A stretch of DNA of 64,000 nt, from contig JAUILN010000012.1 in NCBI GenBank assembly GCA_030432695.1, forward strand, positions 1 to 64,000. Reading direction: 5' to 3'. This document shows positions 41,607 to 50,832 of this stretch, in pieces. A model generated the notes under the pieces. The model saw only the letters and a program-made list of their open reading frames with translations. It did not search any database and was not told the DNA's origin. Position numbers and translations under genes: made by a program. Every line of letters starts with the position of its first letter. Within the stretch, counting starts at the first letter, position 1. This stretch comes from a bacterium. Its GTDB lineage: Bacteria > Planctomycetota > UBA1135 > UBA2386.

Positions 41607-44027
41607 TCAGCCACCCAGCAGGATGATCCAGTCCTTGGCCCGATCGTCCTCTCCGCCGGCCTCCACGTAGGCCTCGAAGCAGCGCAGCGCTTCGGCGGGA
41701 CGATTGAGGTAGTCCTTGTAGAGGATCCCGAGCATCCGCAGCGTGAAGGTCCGATCCGGCTCCAGATCGACCGCCCGCTGCATCGCCTCGGCGGCCTCCG
41801 GATAGTGCTCCAGCCGGAAGCGCGCGAGGCCGAGGTTCGACCAGCTCGCCGCATCGCCGGGATCCGATCCGACCGCTCTCTCGGACTGGTCCTCGGCGAC
41901 GTCCCAGGCCTCGGCCTCGAGCGCGATCAATGCGCGGAGCCGGTGCACCCGCCCCGGGTCGCTCGGCCCCGCGTCGAGCGCGCGGCGCAAGGTCTCGTCG
42001 GCCGCCGCCTGCCCCTGTGCGAGCTGCGCCGCGCCGAGGATCGCCAGACCGTTCCCATCGGTCAGTCGACCCCGCACCGGCTCGAGCGCCTCCAGTGCCT
42101 CCCGGCTCCGACCAGAACGGAGCAGCAGTGCCGCCAGTTCACGATGCGCCCGCACGTCACCCGGAGCCGCTTCACTGGCAGCGCGCAACTGTACTTCGGC
42201 CTGCTGGTCCGCACCCTGCGCCCGGTAGGCGCGAGCCAATCCGAAGTAGGCATCCATCAGCCGGTTGTCGAGACGCTTGGCCTCCACGAACGCCTTGACC
42301 GCAGCCTCCGCATCGCCTTCGGCGAGATGCGCTTCCCCCAGCCACAGCTGGACCAACGGCGCACGCGGGAATCGGTCGGCGGCGGGGTCGAGCATCGCGA
42401 CCGCCCCGGCGTGGTCGCCGCGAGCACAGAGCACGGCGCCTTGGCCGGCGACCGCGTCCGCGCATGCCGAATCGATGCTCAGGGCATCCGCGAACGCGAC
42501 GCTGGCGCGATCCAGGTCGCCTCGGTCGAAGGCGATCCAGCCCAGGCCGGCCGCCGCCTCGCCGAAGCCGGGATGGAGTCGCAGCGCCTCGCGAAGATCA
42601 CCGGCCGCGGTGTCGAGATCACCGCGCAGCCGATGCACGGTGGCCCGGCGCAGGTAGCCCTCGGCGTCGGCGACCGGCATCGCCAGCGCCTTCTCCGCCG
42701 ACGTCATCGCCAAGGCATCCTCACCAGCCCGGACGTGGACCACCACGTCATCGAGCAAGGACAGGTACTCGCGCTGCCGATCGTCGAGTCGGTCGGTGGG
42801 ACGCTCGCGCAGCAGGACCACCTCCGAACCACCGCCGCCAGCCGCATCTCCGCCGCCCCCTGGGCCCCAGACCAGGAACCAGCCGATCACGGCCAGCGCC
42901 ACGACTGCGCAACTGATCCCGATCGCCAGCCCCGCACCCGGTCCGGCGGCTCTCGAACCGCCCGCGTCGGTCCGCCGACCGCCACCACGGGACGATGCCC
43001 CGCGCACCCCACGGGTGGCGAGCTTGCTGCCCGCCGCCCGTCGCGACCTGGCCTTCGCCGCCGACCGCACGACGACCTCCTCGACGTCGATCTCGGCCAA
43101 CTCTTCCAGCATCTCCGACGCGCTCTGGAACCGCTGGTCCGGACTCTTGGCCAACGCCGTGCGCAGGAACTCGTCGAACTCGTCGGACACCTGCAGGTCG
43201 GGATCGGTGTCGAACAGCGAGGGCGGCGGCCCCTGCGTGCTCTTGACGAACAGCTCGCTGATCTCGCTGCCCTCGTAGGGCCGCTTGCCGGTCAGCATCT
43301 CGAACAGGATCAGACCGGCACTGTAGAGATCGCTGCGATGGTCCACCGCCGCGCCGGTCCACTGCTCCGGCGACATGTACATCGGCGTGCCCATCACCCG
43401 CCCGGTGCGGGTCATCAGGCTGGCCTCCGCGCCCTGCTGTTCGACCAGCTTCGACAGGCCGAAGTCGAGGACCTTCAGGGTCCGGCGCCCTTCGTCGTCC
43501 TCGACCACCATCAGGTTGGCCGGCTTCAGGTCCCGGTGGACGATGCCCTTCTTGTGCGCTGCGGCCAGCGCATCCAGCAGCTGCTCCCCGAGTGCGACCG
43601 CGTCGGCGGTCTGCAGCCGGCCGTCGTCGGCGAGCACCTGTTCCAGACTCCGCCCCTCGACGTACTCCATCGCGAGGAACAGCACCCCGTCGGCTTCCCG
43701 ATCGAGGTCGAAGATCTGGATCGCGTTCGGATGCTCCACCGCGCCAGCCGCCACGCCCTCGCGCTGGAAGCGCCGCAACGTCTCCTCGTCGACCTGCAGA
43801 TCGCGGTGCAGCACCTTGATCGCCACCTTGCGCCGCAGCGAGGTGTGCTCCGCGAGGTAGACCGCCCCCATCGATCCCTCCCCGAGCCGCGCCTGGACCC
43901 GGTACCGCCCGCACATCGTGCGGCCGATCATCGGATCCGTCGGCGCCGCGACGTACTGGGCTCCGCACTCGGGACAGAAGCGGAACGCGGCCTCGGATTC
44001 GAAGCCGCACTGCGAACAGCGATTCAT
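41607..44027 (-). CDS. Zinc-ribbon Ser/Thr protein kinase with C-terminal TPR repeats
   Basis: An 806-residue protein. It begins with a Cys4 zinc ribbon (Cys4, Cys7, Cys18, Cys21). The kinase domain (42-315) has GEGSMG at 49-54, Lys71 in VAIKVL, HRDLKPANL at 164-172, DFG at 188-190 and GTPMYMSPEQW. A Ser/Arg-rich linker (325-360) and one membrane span (about 366-387) follow, then TPR-type repeats (about 430-800). All catalytic residues are present. ATG 44027 is set by the zinc ribbon. A 12-bp-arm hairpin lies upstream at 44085-44127. Confidence 0.93.
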   Translation of the reverse strand: MNRCSQCGFESEAAFRFCPECGAQYVAAPTDPMIGRTMCGRYRVQARLGEGSMGAVYLAEHTSLRRKVAIKVLHRDLQVDEETLRRFQREGVAAGAVEHPNAIQIFDLDREADGVLFLAMEYVEGRSLEQVLADDGRLQTADAVALGEQLLDALAAAHKKGIVHRDLKPANLMVVEDDEGRRTLKVLDFGLSKLVEQQGAEASLMTRTGRVMGTPMYMSPEQWTGAAVDHRSDLYSAGLILFEMLTGKRPYEGSEISELFVKSTQGPPPSLFDTDPDLQVSDEFDEFLRTALAKSPDQRFQSASEMLEELAEIDVEEVVVRSAAKARSRRAAGSKLATRGVRGASSRGGGRRTDAGGSRAAGPGAGLAIGISCAVVALAVIGWFLVWGPGGGGDAAGGGGSEVVLLRERPTDRLDDRQREYLSLLDDVVVHVRAGEDALAMTSAEKALAMPVADAEGYLRRATVHRLRGDLDTAAGDLREALRLHPGFGEAAAGLGWIAFDRGDLDRASVAFADALSIDSACADAVAGQGAVLCARGDHAGAVAMLDPAADRFPRAPLVQLWLGEAHLAEGDAEAAVKAFVEAKRLDNRLMDAYFGLARAYRAQGADQQAEVQLRAASEAAPGDVRAHRELAALLLRSGRSREALEALEPVRGRLTDGNGLAILGAAQLAQGQAAADETLRRALDAGPSDPGRVHRLRALIALEAEAWDVAEDQSERAVGSDPGDAASWSNLGLARFRLEHYPEAAEAMQRAVDLEPDRTFTLRMLGILYKDYLNRPAEALRCFEAYVEAGGEDDRAKDWIILLGG

Positions 44028-44084
44028 CGGGATGGGGTGCGGAGGTGGCGCGCGAGGATACGCAATTCGTCCGCGCCCCCGAAC

Positions 44085-44127
44085 CAAAGGGTGAACAGTT
44101 CGACCCGGCCGAATCGTTCACCCTTTG
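44085..44127. terminator. Long two-part hairpin after the BNR gene
   Basis: Arms of 12 bp, CAAAGGGTGAAC and GTTCACCCTTTG, enclose a second 4-bp stem TTCG/CGAA with a 7-nt loop. The structure starts 6 bp beyond the BNR gene stop (minus strand) and ends 57 bp before the kinase start. It probably terminates the BNR transcript; a role in the kinase leader is possible. Confidence 0.65.
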
Positions 44128-44133
44128 CGCAGC

Positions 44134-47100
44134 TCAGCGGCGCCAGTCGGGAAGCCGGTGCGGGGTCGCCGGGGCACCCGCCGCCTCCAGGTCGCGCTCG
44201 AGCGCCGGCAGAGTCTCGAGCGCCAGGGTTCGCAGCCGCTCCTGCACCGGCGCGTACTCGTCCGCCGCGATCCGCCAGGCCTCGCGCTCGGTCGCGGTCG
44301 GCGCCGACGACGTATAGAGCTGGGCGCCGGCGACGTTCTCGACCCGCTCCGCGATGCCGGGCGCGACCGGATCGTTCCGACGGCCGACCGTGGCATCGCC
44401 GTCGAGCGCGGTCTGCAGCGCCAGCAGCTCGGCCGCGAGCGCGTCGACCCGCGTCAGCCAGGCGAGCTCGGCCCGCGGGGTGTCCACGATCGCTGCCCGG
44501 CAGTGGGCGACCCGATCCTCCAGCTCGGCGAGCGCCGCCTGCGCCATCCGCACCGCCCGCCTCAGCGCCACCACGTCGGCCTGGAACGCCAGCACCTCGG
44601 CGCGGTCGGCAGCCGGCAAGCTCGCGAGGTTCAGCGGCTCGACGTCGAAGGACTGCGAGGATCCGAGCACCCGGACCTCCCCGGCAACCACCGCCTCCAA
44701 GGTCGCGGAGAACGTCCCGCCGAGCACCAGCGGACCGGCGTCCGGCATCGACCATGGGGCGCCCGGCCCGCTCTCACCCAGTTCGACCTCGGTCGCGCGC
44801 GGGTAGCGCAGATCCCAGGCGACCCGATGCAGGCCCGCGGCGCGCGGTGCATCGATCCGCCGCACCACCTCGCCGGCCGCGTCGCGGACGGTCACGAACA
44901 CCCGCGGTTCGACCTCGTGGTCCTCGGAGCGCAGCGCGTCGTCACCGGGGAACGGATACACCGCGCCGGTGCGCCGCGCCTCGGCCTGCGCCGCCTCACG
45001 CTGTTCCTTCAGGGTCTGGAAGCCGTCGCGCAACCGGAACGTAATCAGCGCACCGAACGGCGGGTTGTCGGCATGGAAGAAGGTCGAGCCCTGCGACCCC
45101 AGGCCGGTGTTCAGACCGAGCCGGCTCTGCTCGACGTAGAGCGGCACCGCCCGGATCGGGAACAGCGTCGCCTCGCCGCCGGACTCCGCCAGCGCGCGCA
45201 GGCTGGAGTAGTCGTCGAGCACCCAGAAGCCGCGGCCGTAGGTGCCGAGCACCAGATCGTCCTCGCGGCGCTGGATCGCCAGGTCGCGCACCGCGATGGT
45301 CGGCAGACCGCTCTTCATGCGGGTCCAGTGCCCACCCTCGTCGAAGGTCACCCACAGTCCGGACTCGGTGCCGAGGAACAGCAGCCCCTGAGCGACGTGG
45401 TCCTCGCCGAGGCTCCACACCACCTCGCCCGACGGCAGACCCGAGGCGATCGACCGCCAGCTCGCGCCGTAGTCGTCGCTGACCAGCAGGTAGGGCGAGA
45501 AGTCACCGTTCTTGTGGTTGCTGAAGGCCACCCAGACCCGACCCGCGACATGCCGCGACGCCTCCAACCGCGTGACGTAGGTGCGCTCCGGGACCCCGGG
45601 AAAGCCGTCGATCCGATTCCACGACGAACCGCCGTCCCGCGTCGCCCAGACCAGCCCGTCGTCGGTGCCGACGTAGAGCACGCGCTCGTCGAGCGGCGAC
45701 TCGGCCAGCGCGGTGGAGTTGCCGTAGAACGACGTCGAAGCGTCCTTGGCGACCGCGTCGACCTCCTGCTGCCGCCCCATGACCTTCAGCAGGTCCCGAT
45801 CGATCCCCCGACTCAGATCGCCGCTCAATGCCTGCCAGGAGTCGCCGCGGTCGTCGCTGCGGAACAGCACGTTGGCGGCGAAGTACAGCCGCGTGTGCGA
45901 GTGCTCGCTGAGCAGCAGCGGCGAGTCCCAGTTCCACTTCAACGGTGGCCCACCCTGCGGTTCGCGCGGCTTGATGTCGGTGATCTCGCCGCTGCGGCGG
46001 TCGTGCCGCACCAGCCCGCCGTACTGCCACTGCGTGTAGACGATGTTGGGATCGGTCGGATCGACCTGCGCCTCGTAGCCGTCGCCGCCGACGGTGACGA
46101 ACCAGTCCTCGTTGGTGATGCCGGCGAGGCTGGTGGTCCGCGACGGCCCACCCATCGAGTTGTTGTCCTGGGTGCCGCCGTAGACGTTGTAGAACGGCTC
46201 CGCCTGGTCGACCGAGACCCGATAGAACTGCCCGACCGGCAGGTTCTCCTTGAAGTCCCAGTGGGTGCCGCCGTCCCAGGATTCGTAGAGCCCGCCGTCG
46301 CCACCGATCAGCAGGTGCCCGCTCTGGCGCGGGTCGATCCACAGCGCGTGGTCGTCGACGTGACGGTGCAGGTTGCCGAGCGTCGCGAAGCTGGCGCCGC
46401 CGTCGCGTGACACGCTGGTGAAGGTGTCCAGGCAGTAGACGGTGTCGACGTCGTGCGGGTCGCAGACCAGCTCGTTGTAGTACTGCGGACTGCCGGCCAC
46501 CTTGCCGCTGCGCTGCTGCCAGCTCTCGCCGCGGTCGACGCTGCGGAACAGGCCCCCCTTCCCGCGCTGCGCCTCGACGATCGCGTAGACCACGTCCGGA
46601 TCGGCCGGCGACACCGCGAGCCCGATGCGCCCCTTGTCGACCCCGGGCAGACCGCTCGCGATCTCCCGCCAGGTGTCGCCGCCATCGGTCGACTTGAACA
46701 CCGTCGACTCCGGGCCACCGTCGATCAGCGTCCACACGTGGCGCCGCCGCTGCCACGCGCTCGCGTAGAGCACGTCCGGATCGCGCGGATCGAGATGGAC
46801 CTCGTTGATGCCGGTGTCGTCACTGACGTGCAGCACGCGGCTCCAGGTCGTCCCGCCATCGGTGGTCCGGTACAGCCCCCGATCGCCGCCCGAGTTCCAC
46901 AGCGGCCCCTGCGCGGCGACGAACACCCGGTCGGAGTCGCGGGGATCGACGACGATGCGGCCGATGTGCTGACTGTTGAACAGCCCGACCCGCTCGAAGC
47001 TGCGACCGCCATCGCGCGAACGGTAGACGCCATCACCCCAGCTCACGCTGCGCTGCGCGTTGTTCTCCCCCGTGCCGACCCAGACCACCTGCGGGTTGCC

Positions 47101-47403
47101 CGGATCGAGGGTCACGCAGCCGACCGAGTAGGAGCCCTCGCCATCGAACACCGGCTCGAAGGTCGTGCCGTTGTCGAGCGTGCGCCACACTCCGCCGGAG
47201 GCCACCGCGACGAACCAGCGCGCGGGGTTCGCGGGATCGACGGCGAGGTCGGCGATCCGACCCGAGCACATCGCGGGTCCGATCTCCCGGAAGTGGAGAC
47301 CATCCAGGAGCGCGGTGTCGGGGACCGACTGACCCGGCAGGCCGGCGACGGCCAACGCCAGGGTCGAGAGGATGGCGGGAAGCGACGTGTGGGATCCGGT
47401 CAT
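44134..47403 (-). CDS. Secreted sortilin-like BNR/Asp-box propeller protein
   Basis: A 1089-residue exported protein (signal peptide about 1-25). Residues 35-720 are two successive large propellers of the VPS10/sortilin or xyloglucanase type. Asp boxes occur roughly every 45 residues: SRDGGRSFER, TTDGGTTWSR, STDGGDTWRE, SVDRGESWQQ, SRDGGASFAT, SDDRGDSWQA, TRDGGSSWNR, SDDYGASWRS. The conserved opening REIGPAMCSGRIADLAVDP is typical of this bacterial clade. The C-terminal 300 residues include a FlgD-like Ig domain (AGLHRVAWDLRYPRATEVEL) and a helical tail. No enzymatic residues are evident; a role in binding or processing extracellular polymers is likely. Confidence 0.9.
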   Translation of the reverse strand: MTGSHTSLPAILSTLALAVAGLPGQSVPDTALLDGLHFREIGPAMCSGRIADLAVDPANPARWFVAVASGGVWRTLDNGTTFEPVFDGEGSYSVGCVTLDPGNPQVVWVGTGENNAQRSVSWGDGVYRSRDGGRSFERVGLFNSQHIGRIVVDPRDSDRVFVAAQGPLWNSGGDRGLYRTTDGGTTWSRVLHVSDDTGINEVHLDPRDPDVLYASAWQRRRHVWTLIDGGPESTVFKSTDGGDTWREIASGLPGVDKGRIGLAVSPADPDVVYAIVEAQRGKGGLFRSVDRGESWQQRSGKVAGSPQYYNELVCDPHDVDTVYCLDTFTSVSRDGGASFATLGNLHRHVDDHALWIDPRQSGHLLIGGDGGLYESWDGGTHWDFKENLPVGQFYRVSVDQAEPFYNVYGGTQDNNSMGGPSRTTSLAGITNEDWFVTVGGDGYEAQVDPTDPNIVYTQWQYGGLVRHDRRSGEITDIKPREPQGGPPLKWNWDSPLLLSEHSHTRLYFAANVLFRSDDRGDSWQALSGDLSRGIDRDLLKVMGRQQEVDAVAKDASTSFYGNSTALAESPLDERVLYVGTDDGLVWATRDGGSSWNRIDGFPGVPERTYVTRLEASRHVAGRVWVAFSNHKNGDFSPYLLVSDDYGASWRSIASGLPSGEVVWSLGEDHVAQGLLFLGTESGLWVTFDEGGHWTRMKSGLPTIAVRDLAIQRREDDLVLGTYGRGFWVLDDYSSLRALAESGGEATLFPIRAVPLYVEQSRLGLNTGLGSQGSTFFHADNPPFGALITFRLRDGFQTLKEQREAAQAEARRTGAVYPFPGDDALRSEDHEVEPRVFVTVRDAAGEVVRRIDAPRAAGLHRVAWDLRYPRATEVELGESGPGAPWSMPDAGPLVLGGTFSATLEAVVAGEVRVLGSSQSFDVEPLNLASLPAADRAEVLAFQADVVALRRAVRMAQAALAELEDRVAHCRAAIVDTPRAELAWLTRVDALAAELLALQTALDGDATVGRRNDPVAPGIAERVENVAGAQLYTSSAPTATEREAWRIAADEYAPVQERLRTLALETLPALERDLEAAGAPATPHRLPDWRR

Positions 47404-47452
47404 GGCAGGCTCGCTGGGCCGTCGGCCCGCGGCATGTCATCCCACACGGCTC

Positions 47453-47473
47453 GGCCCGGGTCGAGCCCGGGCC
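47453..47473. terminator. Hairpin downstream of the lipoprotein gene
   Basis: A perfect 8-bp stem GGCCCGGG/CCCGGGCC with loop TCGAG lies 10 bp past the lipoprotein stop and 50 bp before the BNR gene start, so the two genes are probably separate transcripts. Confidence 0.55.
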
Positions 47474-47483
47474 AGCCCGGCGC

Positions 47484-47927
47484 TCACCAGAGCGGATTCG
47501 GCGAGTTGTTGACCTCGCGCTGCACCTCGGCGGCGATCGACTCGGCGCGAGCCTTCATCTCCTCGGTGGTCTTCCCGGAGACGGTCACGCCGACGGCGGC
47601 GAACGGCACGCCGTTGCGATCCTTGATCGGCGCGGTGTAGTCGAAGTTCTGGCCCTCCGGCATCTCGACCGGCACACCGGAGTCCATGGCGTCGACGTCT
47701 TCCTTGTCGGAGGGCTTGCCGACCTTCTCCGGCGCGGTCGACGCGATGCACACTGCCTCGCCGCCGTCCAGCTTGCCGTGCAACGACAGGCGCACGATGT
47801 CGGAGTGACTCGCCGCGATGTCCGAGACGACCTGCTGCGCGGCGGGGTACTTCGAAGACGGGCCCGACTGGCAACCGGAGGCGGTCAACGCGGCGACGAT
47901 GGTGAATGCGGCAATGAGGTGCTTCAT
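47484..47927 (-). CDS. Hypothetical lipoprotein
   Basis: A 147-residue protein with a lipoprotein signal (MKHLIAAFTIVAALTASGC, lipid Cys19). The mature part (AAQQVVSDIAASHSDIVRLS, then FDYTAPIKDRNGVPFAAVGV) has the helix-plus-sheet outline of a Cache/PAS-like sensor fold, including an Ala-Pro-Ile-x-Asp-xx-Gly-x-Pro turn. That resemblance is only structural intuition. The C-terminal helix is charged. No family was recognised. The ATG at 47927 is set by the signal peptide. Confidence 0.7.
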   Translation of the reverse strand: MKHLIAAFTIVAALTASGCQSGPSSKYPAAQQVVSDIAASHSDIVRLSLHGKLDGGEAVCIASTAPEKVGKPSDKEDVDAMDSGVPVEMPEGQNFDYTAPIKDRNGVPFAAVGVTVSGKTTEEMKARAESIAAEVQREVNNSPNPLW

Positions 47928-48030
47928 GACTGTCACCCATAGCCGACACCGTTCCGGATTCCACACGGAGTCTCCCGAACGGACGGATCGCGATCCGGTC
48001 CGATCGGATTCGCGCACCCCGCATGGGTGA

Positions 48031-50556
48031 TCAGAACCAGCCGACCCGAAGGTCCAGCGGATTGCTGCTGGTGACCGCGACGATCCCCCCGCCACTGCCC
48101 CGCTCGAGCACGATGAGCTGCTGGAACAACCGGGAGCCCGCGAGCGCCGGATCGGCTGGGACCGGCACGCGCAGCTCGACCACGCCCGCGGTCGACGGCG
48201 CGACCGAAACTACCTCCGTGGTGACCAGCAGATCGCAGCCGGCCACCCCGGCGGGGAACAGGTTCCGCAACGGCACCGACGCCGTGCCGATCCCGAAGGC
48301 AACCGCCACCGAGGCCGAGACCGGCAACCCGGTGCCTCGGCTCACGTAGGTGCCACCGACCCAGGGCGCCTCCTCCGCATACAACCGGTTCGCGCCTCCC
48401 GAACTCGGGCACCCGCCAGCCAGCCGGGTCGCGGACCCCACGCAGGGCGCGACCAGTTCGGCGAACCAGGGCGAGGAGCGACCACCTGCTGCGAAGATGA
48501 GCCCGCCGATCGCGAGCCGGCCGGTCGTGGGCTGCATCGCCAGGAATTGGACCGGATCGATCGGGCCACCGACTCCGAGGGACGTCCAGGCCGAGCCGTC
48601 CCAACGCTGCGCGCCCACTCCGCCCGCCGCAACCAGGTCGCCGTTCGGCAACTCCGCGAGGGCGTGGACATCGAACGCGAAGCCGTTGCCGACCGGCGAC
48701 CAGGTGCTTCCGTCCCAGCGCGCCATCCGCTCGAAGAACACTCCGCCGACCGTCCGGAAGCGCCCCCCGGCGTAGAGCGTCCCGTCCCCCGCGACGAGCA
48801 GTGCCCGCACGTCGAGATCGAAGTCGGCACCGCCGAGGGCGACCCAACGCGCGCCGTCCCAACGGGCCAGGTTGAGTGCGTTCGACGCCGTGCGGAAGGC
48901 ACCGCCCGCGACCACGTCGCCGCCGGGCAGCACCGCCAGACAACGGACCGGCCCGGTGAAGCCCTGGCCCATCGGCTGCCACGAGCTGCCATCCCAGCGC
49001 GCCACCCGCGCGAACGGCCGGCCATTGATGCTGCGGAAGAAGCCCGCCGCGACCACGTGGCCATTCGGCAACTCGACGAGCGCGTCGACCGAACCGTCGA
49101 ACACGTCGCCGCTCCAGGCCGACCACTGCGAGCCATCCCAGCGCGCGATGCTGCTGGCCGGAGTGCCACCAGCCCTCGTGAACGAGCCGCCACAGAGCAG
49201 GTCGCCGTTCGACAGTTCGATCGCCACCGCCGCAGGCTCGTCGAGGCCACTCCCGAGTGCATGCCAGCGACCCGCAGGGTCCCGCTCCGCGATGTAGCGC
49301 GCATCGATGCCACCGGGTGCGGTCCGGAACGCGCCGGCCGTGACCAGGCTGCCATCCCGCCGCGCGAGACCGCCGTACACCGGCCCGGAGAAGCCGTCAC
49401 CGAGCCGCTGCCAACCGCCCCCCGAGCCTCGCCACACCGCCAGGTGTGCTGCGCCCTGCCCGCCGGCGGCCGCGAAGGCCCCCGCGACCCAGGTCGCCCC
49501 CCCGACGCGGAGAATCGCATTGCCCAGCGCGAACGAAGCCGGGTTGGTGAGGCCGCCGCCGAGCGGCGACCAGACCGCGCCATCCCAGCGGGCCACCGCC
49601 TGGGCGACCACCCCATCGATCGACGAGAAGTGTCCGGTGGCCCAGAGCTCGCCGCTGGCCTCGAAGTCGACCGCGCTGACCTGGAACCCGACCGCGACCC
49701 CGCTGCCGAGCGCCGACCACGCCGCGCCGTCCCAGCGCGCGATGCCGTTCGCGACCAGCGAGCCGCCGACGCGGCGGAAGCGCCCGGCCACCACGACGTC
49801 GCCGTTCGGCGCGAGCGCCAGGTCCTCGACCACGCCGTCGATCCCCCCGCCGACCGCGCTCCACCGCGCACCGTCCCAGCGCGCTAGGTAGGACACCGCC
49901 GTCGAGCCGATGACGGTGAAGTCCCCGGCCGCGAGCAGGTCACCGTTCGGCAACAGCAGCAGGTCGCGCACGCGATCGTTGGCGCCCCCGGCGAACGACG
50001 CCCAGCGCTCGCCGTCCCACACCGCCAGATTGGCGATCGCCCCGGGACCGGGCACCTGGAAGAACCCGCCGGCCAGCAGGTCGCCGTTGGGAAGACGCGC
50101 CAAGGCCTGCACCGTGTTGAACACGGGTGTGCCGAGCCCACCACCCAACGGCTGCCAGGCACTGCCGTCCCACCGCGCGATGTTCGCGGCCGGGACTCCT
50201 CCCGCGCCCGAGAACGCCCCACCGACCACGAACGCACCGGGCGTCGCAGCGGTGGACTCGGACAGCAACGCGGTGGCCGCCAGGTTCACACCCGACCCGA
50301 ACTCCGTCCATCGCCCGGTCGCCGGGTCGTAGGCGACGAGATTCTGCGCGGCGAGATCCCCCGCAGCGCGGAACGAGCCTGCGATCAGGATCTGCTCCGC
50401 TGCGGGCCCCGGTCCATCGGGGTCCCAGACCGCGAGGTCGTAGGCCGGCCCGGTGAGCCCCGGGACGCCGGACGAAGGCGCCCAGGCGGGATCACACTGG
50501 GCGGCGAGGGGAACGAGTACGCAGGGAACGACGAGAAGAGCTGCGGATCGGAGCAT
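48031..50556 (-). CDS. Secreted WDG-repeat surface protein with planctomycete C-terminal domain
   Basis: An 841-residue exported protein with signal peptide MLRSAALLVVPCVLVPLAAQ. About fifteen units of roughly 45 residues repeat the pattern LPNGDLLAAGxF, a glycine-rich turn, then ARWDGxxWxxLGxG, as expected of a kelch-like or delta-60-type propeller. The last 145 residues (from CVGSATRLAGGCPSSGGANR) form a separate beta domain ending in LDLRVGWF. The same domain ends other proteins here and survives as a remnant just upstream. An upstream ATG at 50595 is possible but adds a non-signal stretch. The function is unknown; it is probably displayed on or released from the cell surface. Confidence 0.85.
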   Translation of the reverse strand: MLRSAALLVVPCVLVPLAAQCDPAWAPSSGVPGLTGPAYDLAVWDPDGPGPAAEQILIAGSFRAAGDLAAQNLVAYDPATGRWTEFGSGVNLAATALLSESTAATPGAFVVGGAFSGAGGVPAANIARWDGSAWQPLGGGLGTPVFNTVQALARLPNGDLLAGGFFQVPGPGAIANLAVWDGERWASFAGGANDRVRDLLLLPNGDLLAAGDFTVIGSTAVSYLARWDGARWSAVGGGIDGVVEDLALAPNGDVVVAGRFRRVGGSLVANGIARWDGAAWSALGSGVAVGFQVSAVDFEASGELWATGHFSSIDGVVAQAVARWDGAVWSPLGGGLTNPASFALGNAILRVGGATWVAGAFAAAGGQGAAHLAVWRGSGGGWQRLGDGFSGPVYGGLARRDGSLVTAGAFRTAPGGIDARYIAERDPAGRWHALGSGLDEPAAVAIELSNGDLLCGGSFTRAGGTPASSIARWDGSQWSAWSGDVFDGSVDALVELPNGHVVAAGFFRSINGRPFARVARWDGSSWQPMGQGFTGPVRCLAVLPGGDVVAGGAFRTASNALNLARWDGARWVALGGADFDLDVRALLVAGDGTLYAGGRFRTVGGVFFERMARWDGSTWSPVGNGFAFDVHALAELPNGDLVAAGGVGAQRWDGSAWTSLGVGGPIDPVQFLAMQPTTGRLAIGGLIFAAGGRSSPWFAELVAPCVGSATRLAGGCPSSGGANRLYAEEAPWVGGTYVSRGTGLPVSASVAVAFGIGTASVPLRNLFPAGVAGCDLLVTTEVVSVAPSTAGVVELRVPVPADPALAGSRLFQQLIVLERGSGGGIVAVTSSNPLDLRVGWF

Positions 50557-50632
50557 CGGAGCAGGCGCGCGGAGCACCGGGGGCGTCCCGATCATCGCGC
50601 CCGGCTGACCTGATGGTCCATCCCCCGGAGGC

Positions 50633-50830
50633 TCACCAGTCGCCGATGCGCAGGTCCAGCCCGTTCGACAGGTAGACCGGCGCCAGCGACGGGATCGACA
50701 GTTCGGCGATCACCGACCAGGCACGGATGCTCTGCCCCACGAGCAGGGGTCATTCGGCATCGGGAAGCCGGCCCGCCCGGTCGTCGGGTCGATCGGAGCC
50801 GGATGGGCGGTGGCGGCGCCGGCGGAGACG
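50633..50830 (-). pseudogene. Frameshifted C-terminal remnant of a surface protein
   Basis: Minus-strand translation ending in the TGA at 50633-50635 gives LVGQSIRAWSVIAELSIPSL, and the last residues are LSNGLDLRIGDW. This is the same ending as the neighbouring WDG-repeat protein (LDLRVGWF) and other planctomycete surface proteins. Upstream, the matching sequence continues as RAGFPMPNDP, but in a different frame. Adding one C within the CCCC run near 50746-50749 would restore PNDPLLVGQ. No repeat body precedes it before the transglutaminase stop at 50833. It is therefore a decayed 3' end, left by deletion or duplication. Confidence 0.65.
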
Positions 50831-50832
50831 AA

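Noticed and set aside
41805..45044. A 1079-codon open frame on the plus strand
   Set aside because: It lies antisense to both the kinase and the BNR protein genes and crosses their intergenic hairpin; the real genes have full domain support.
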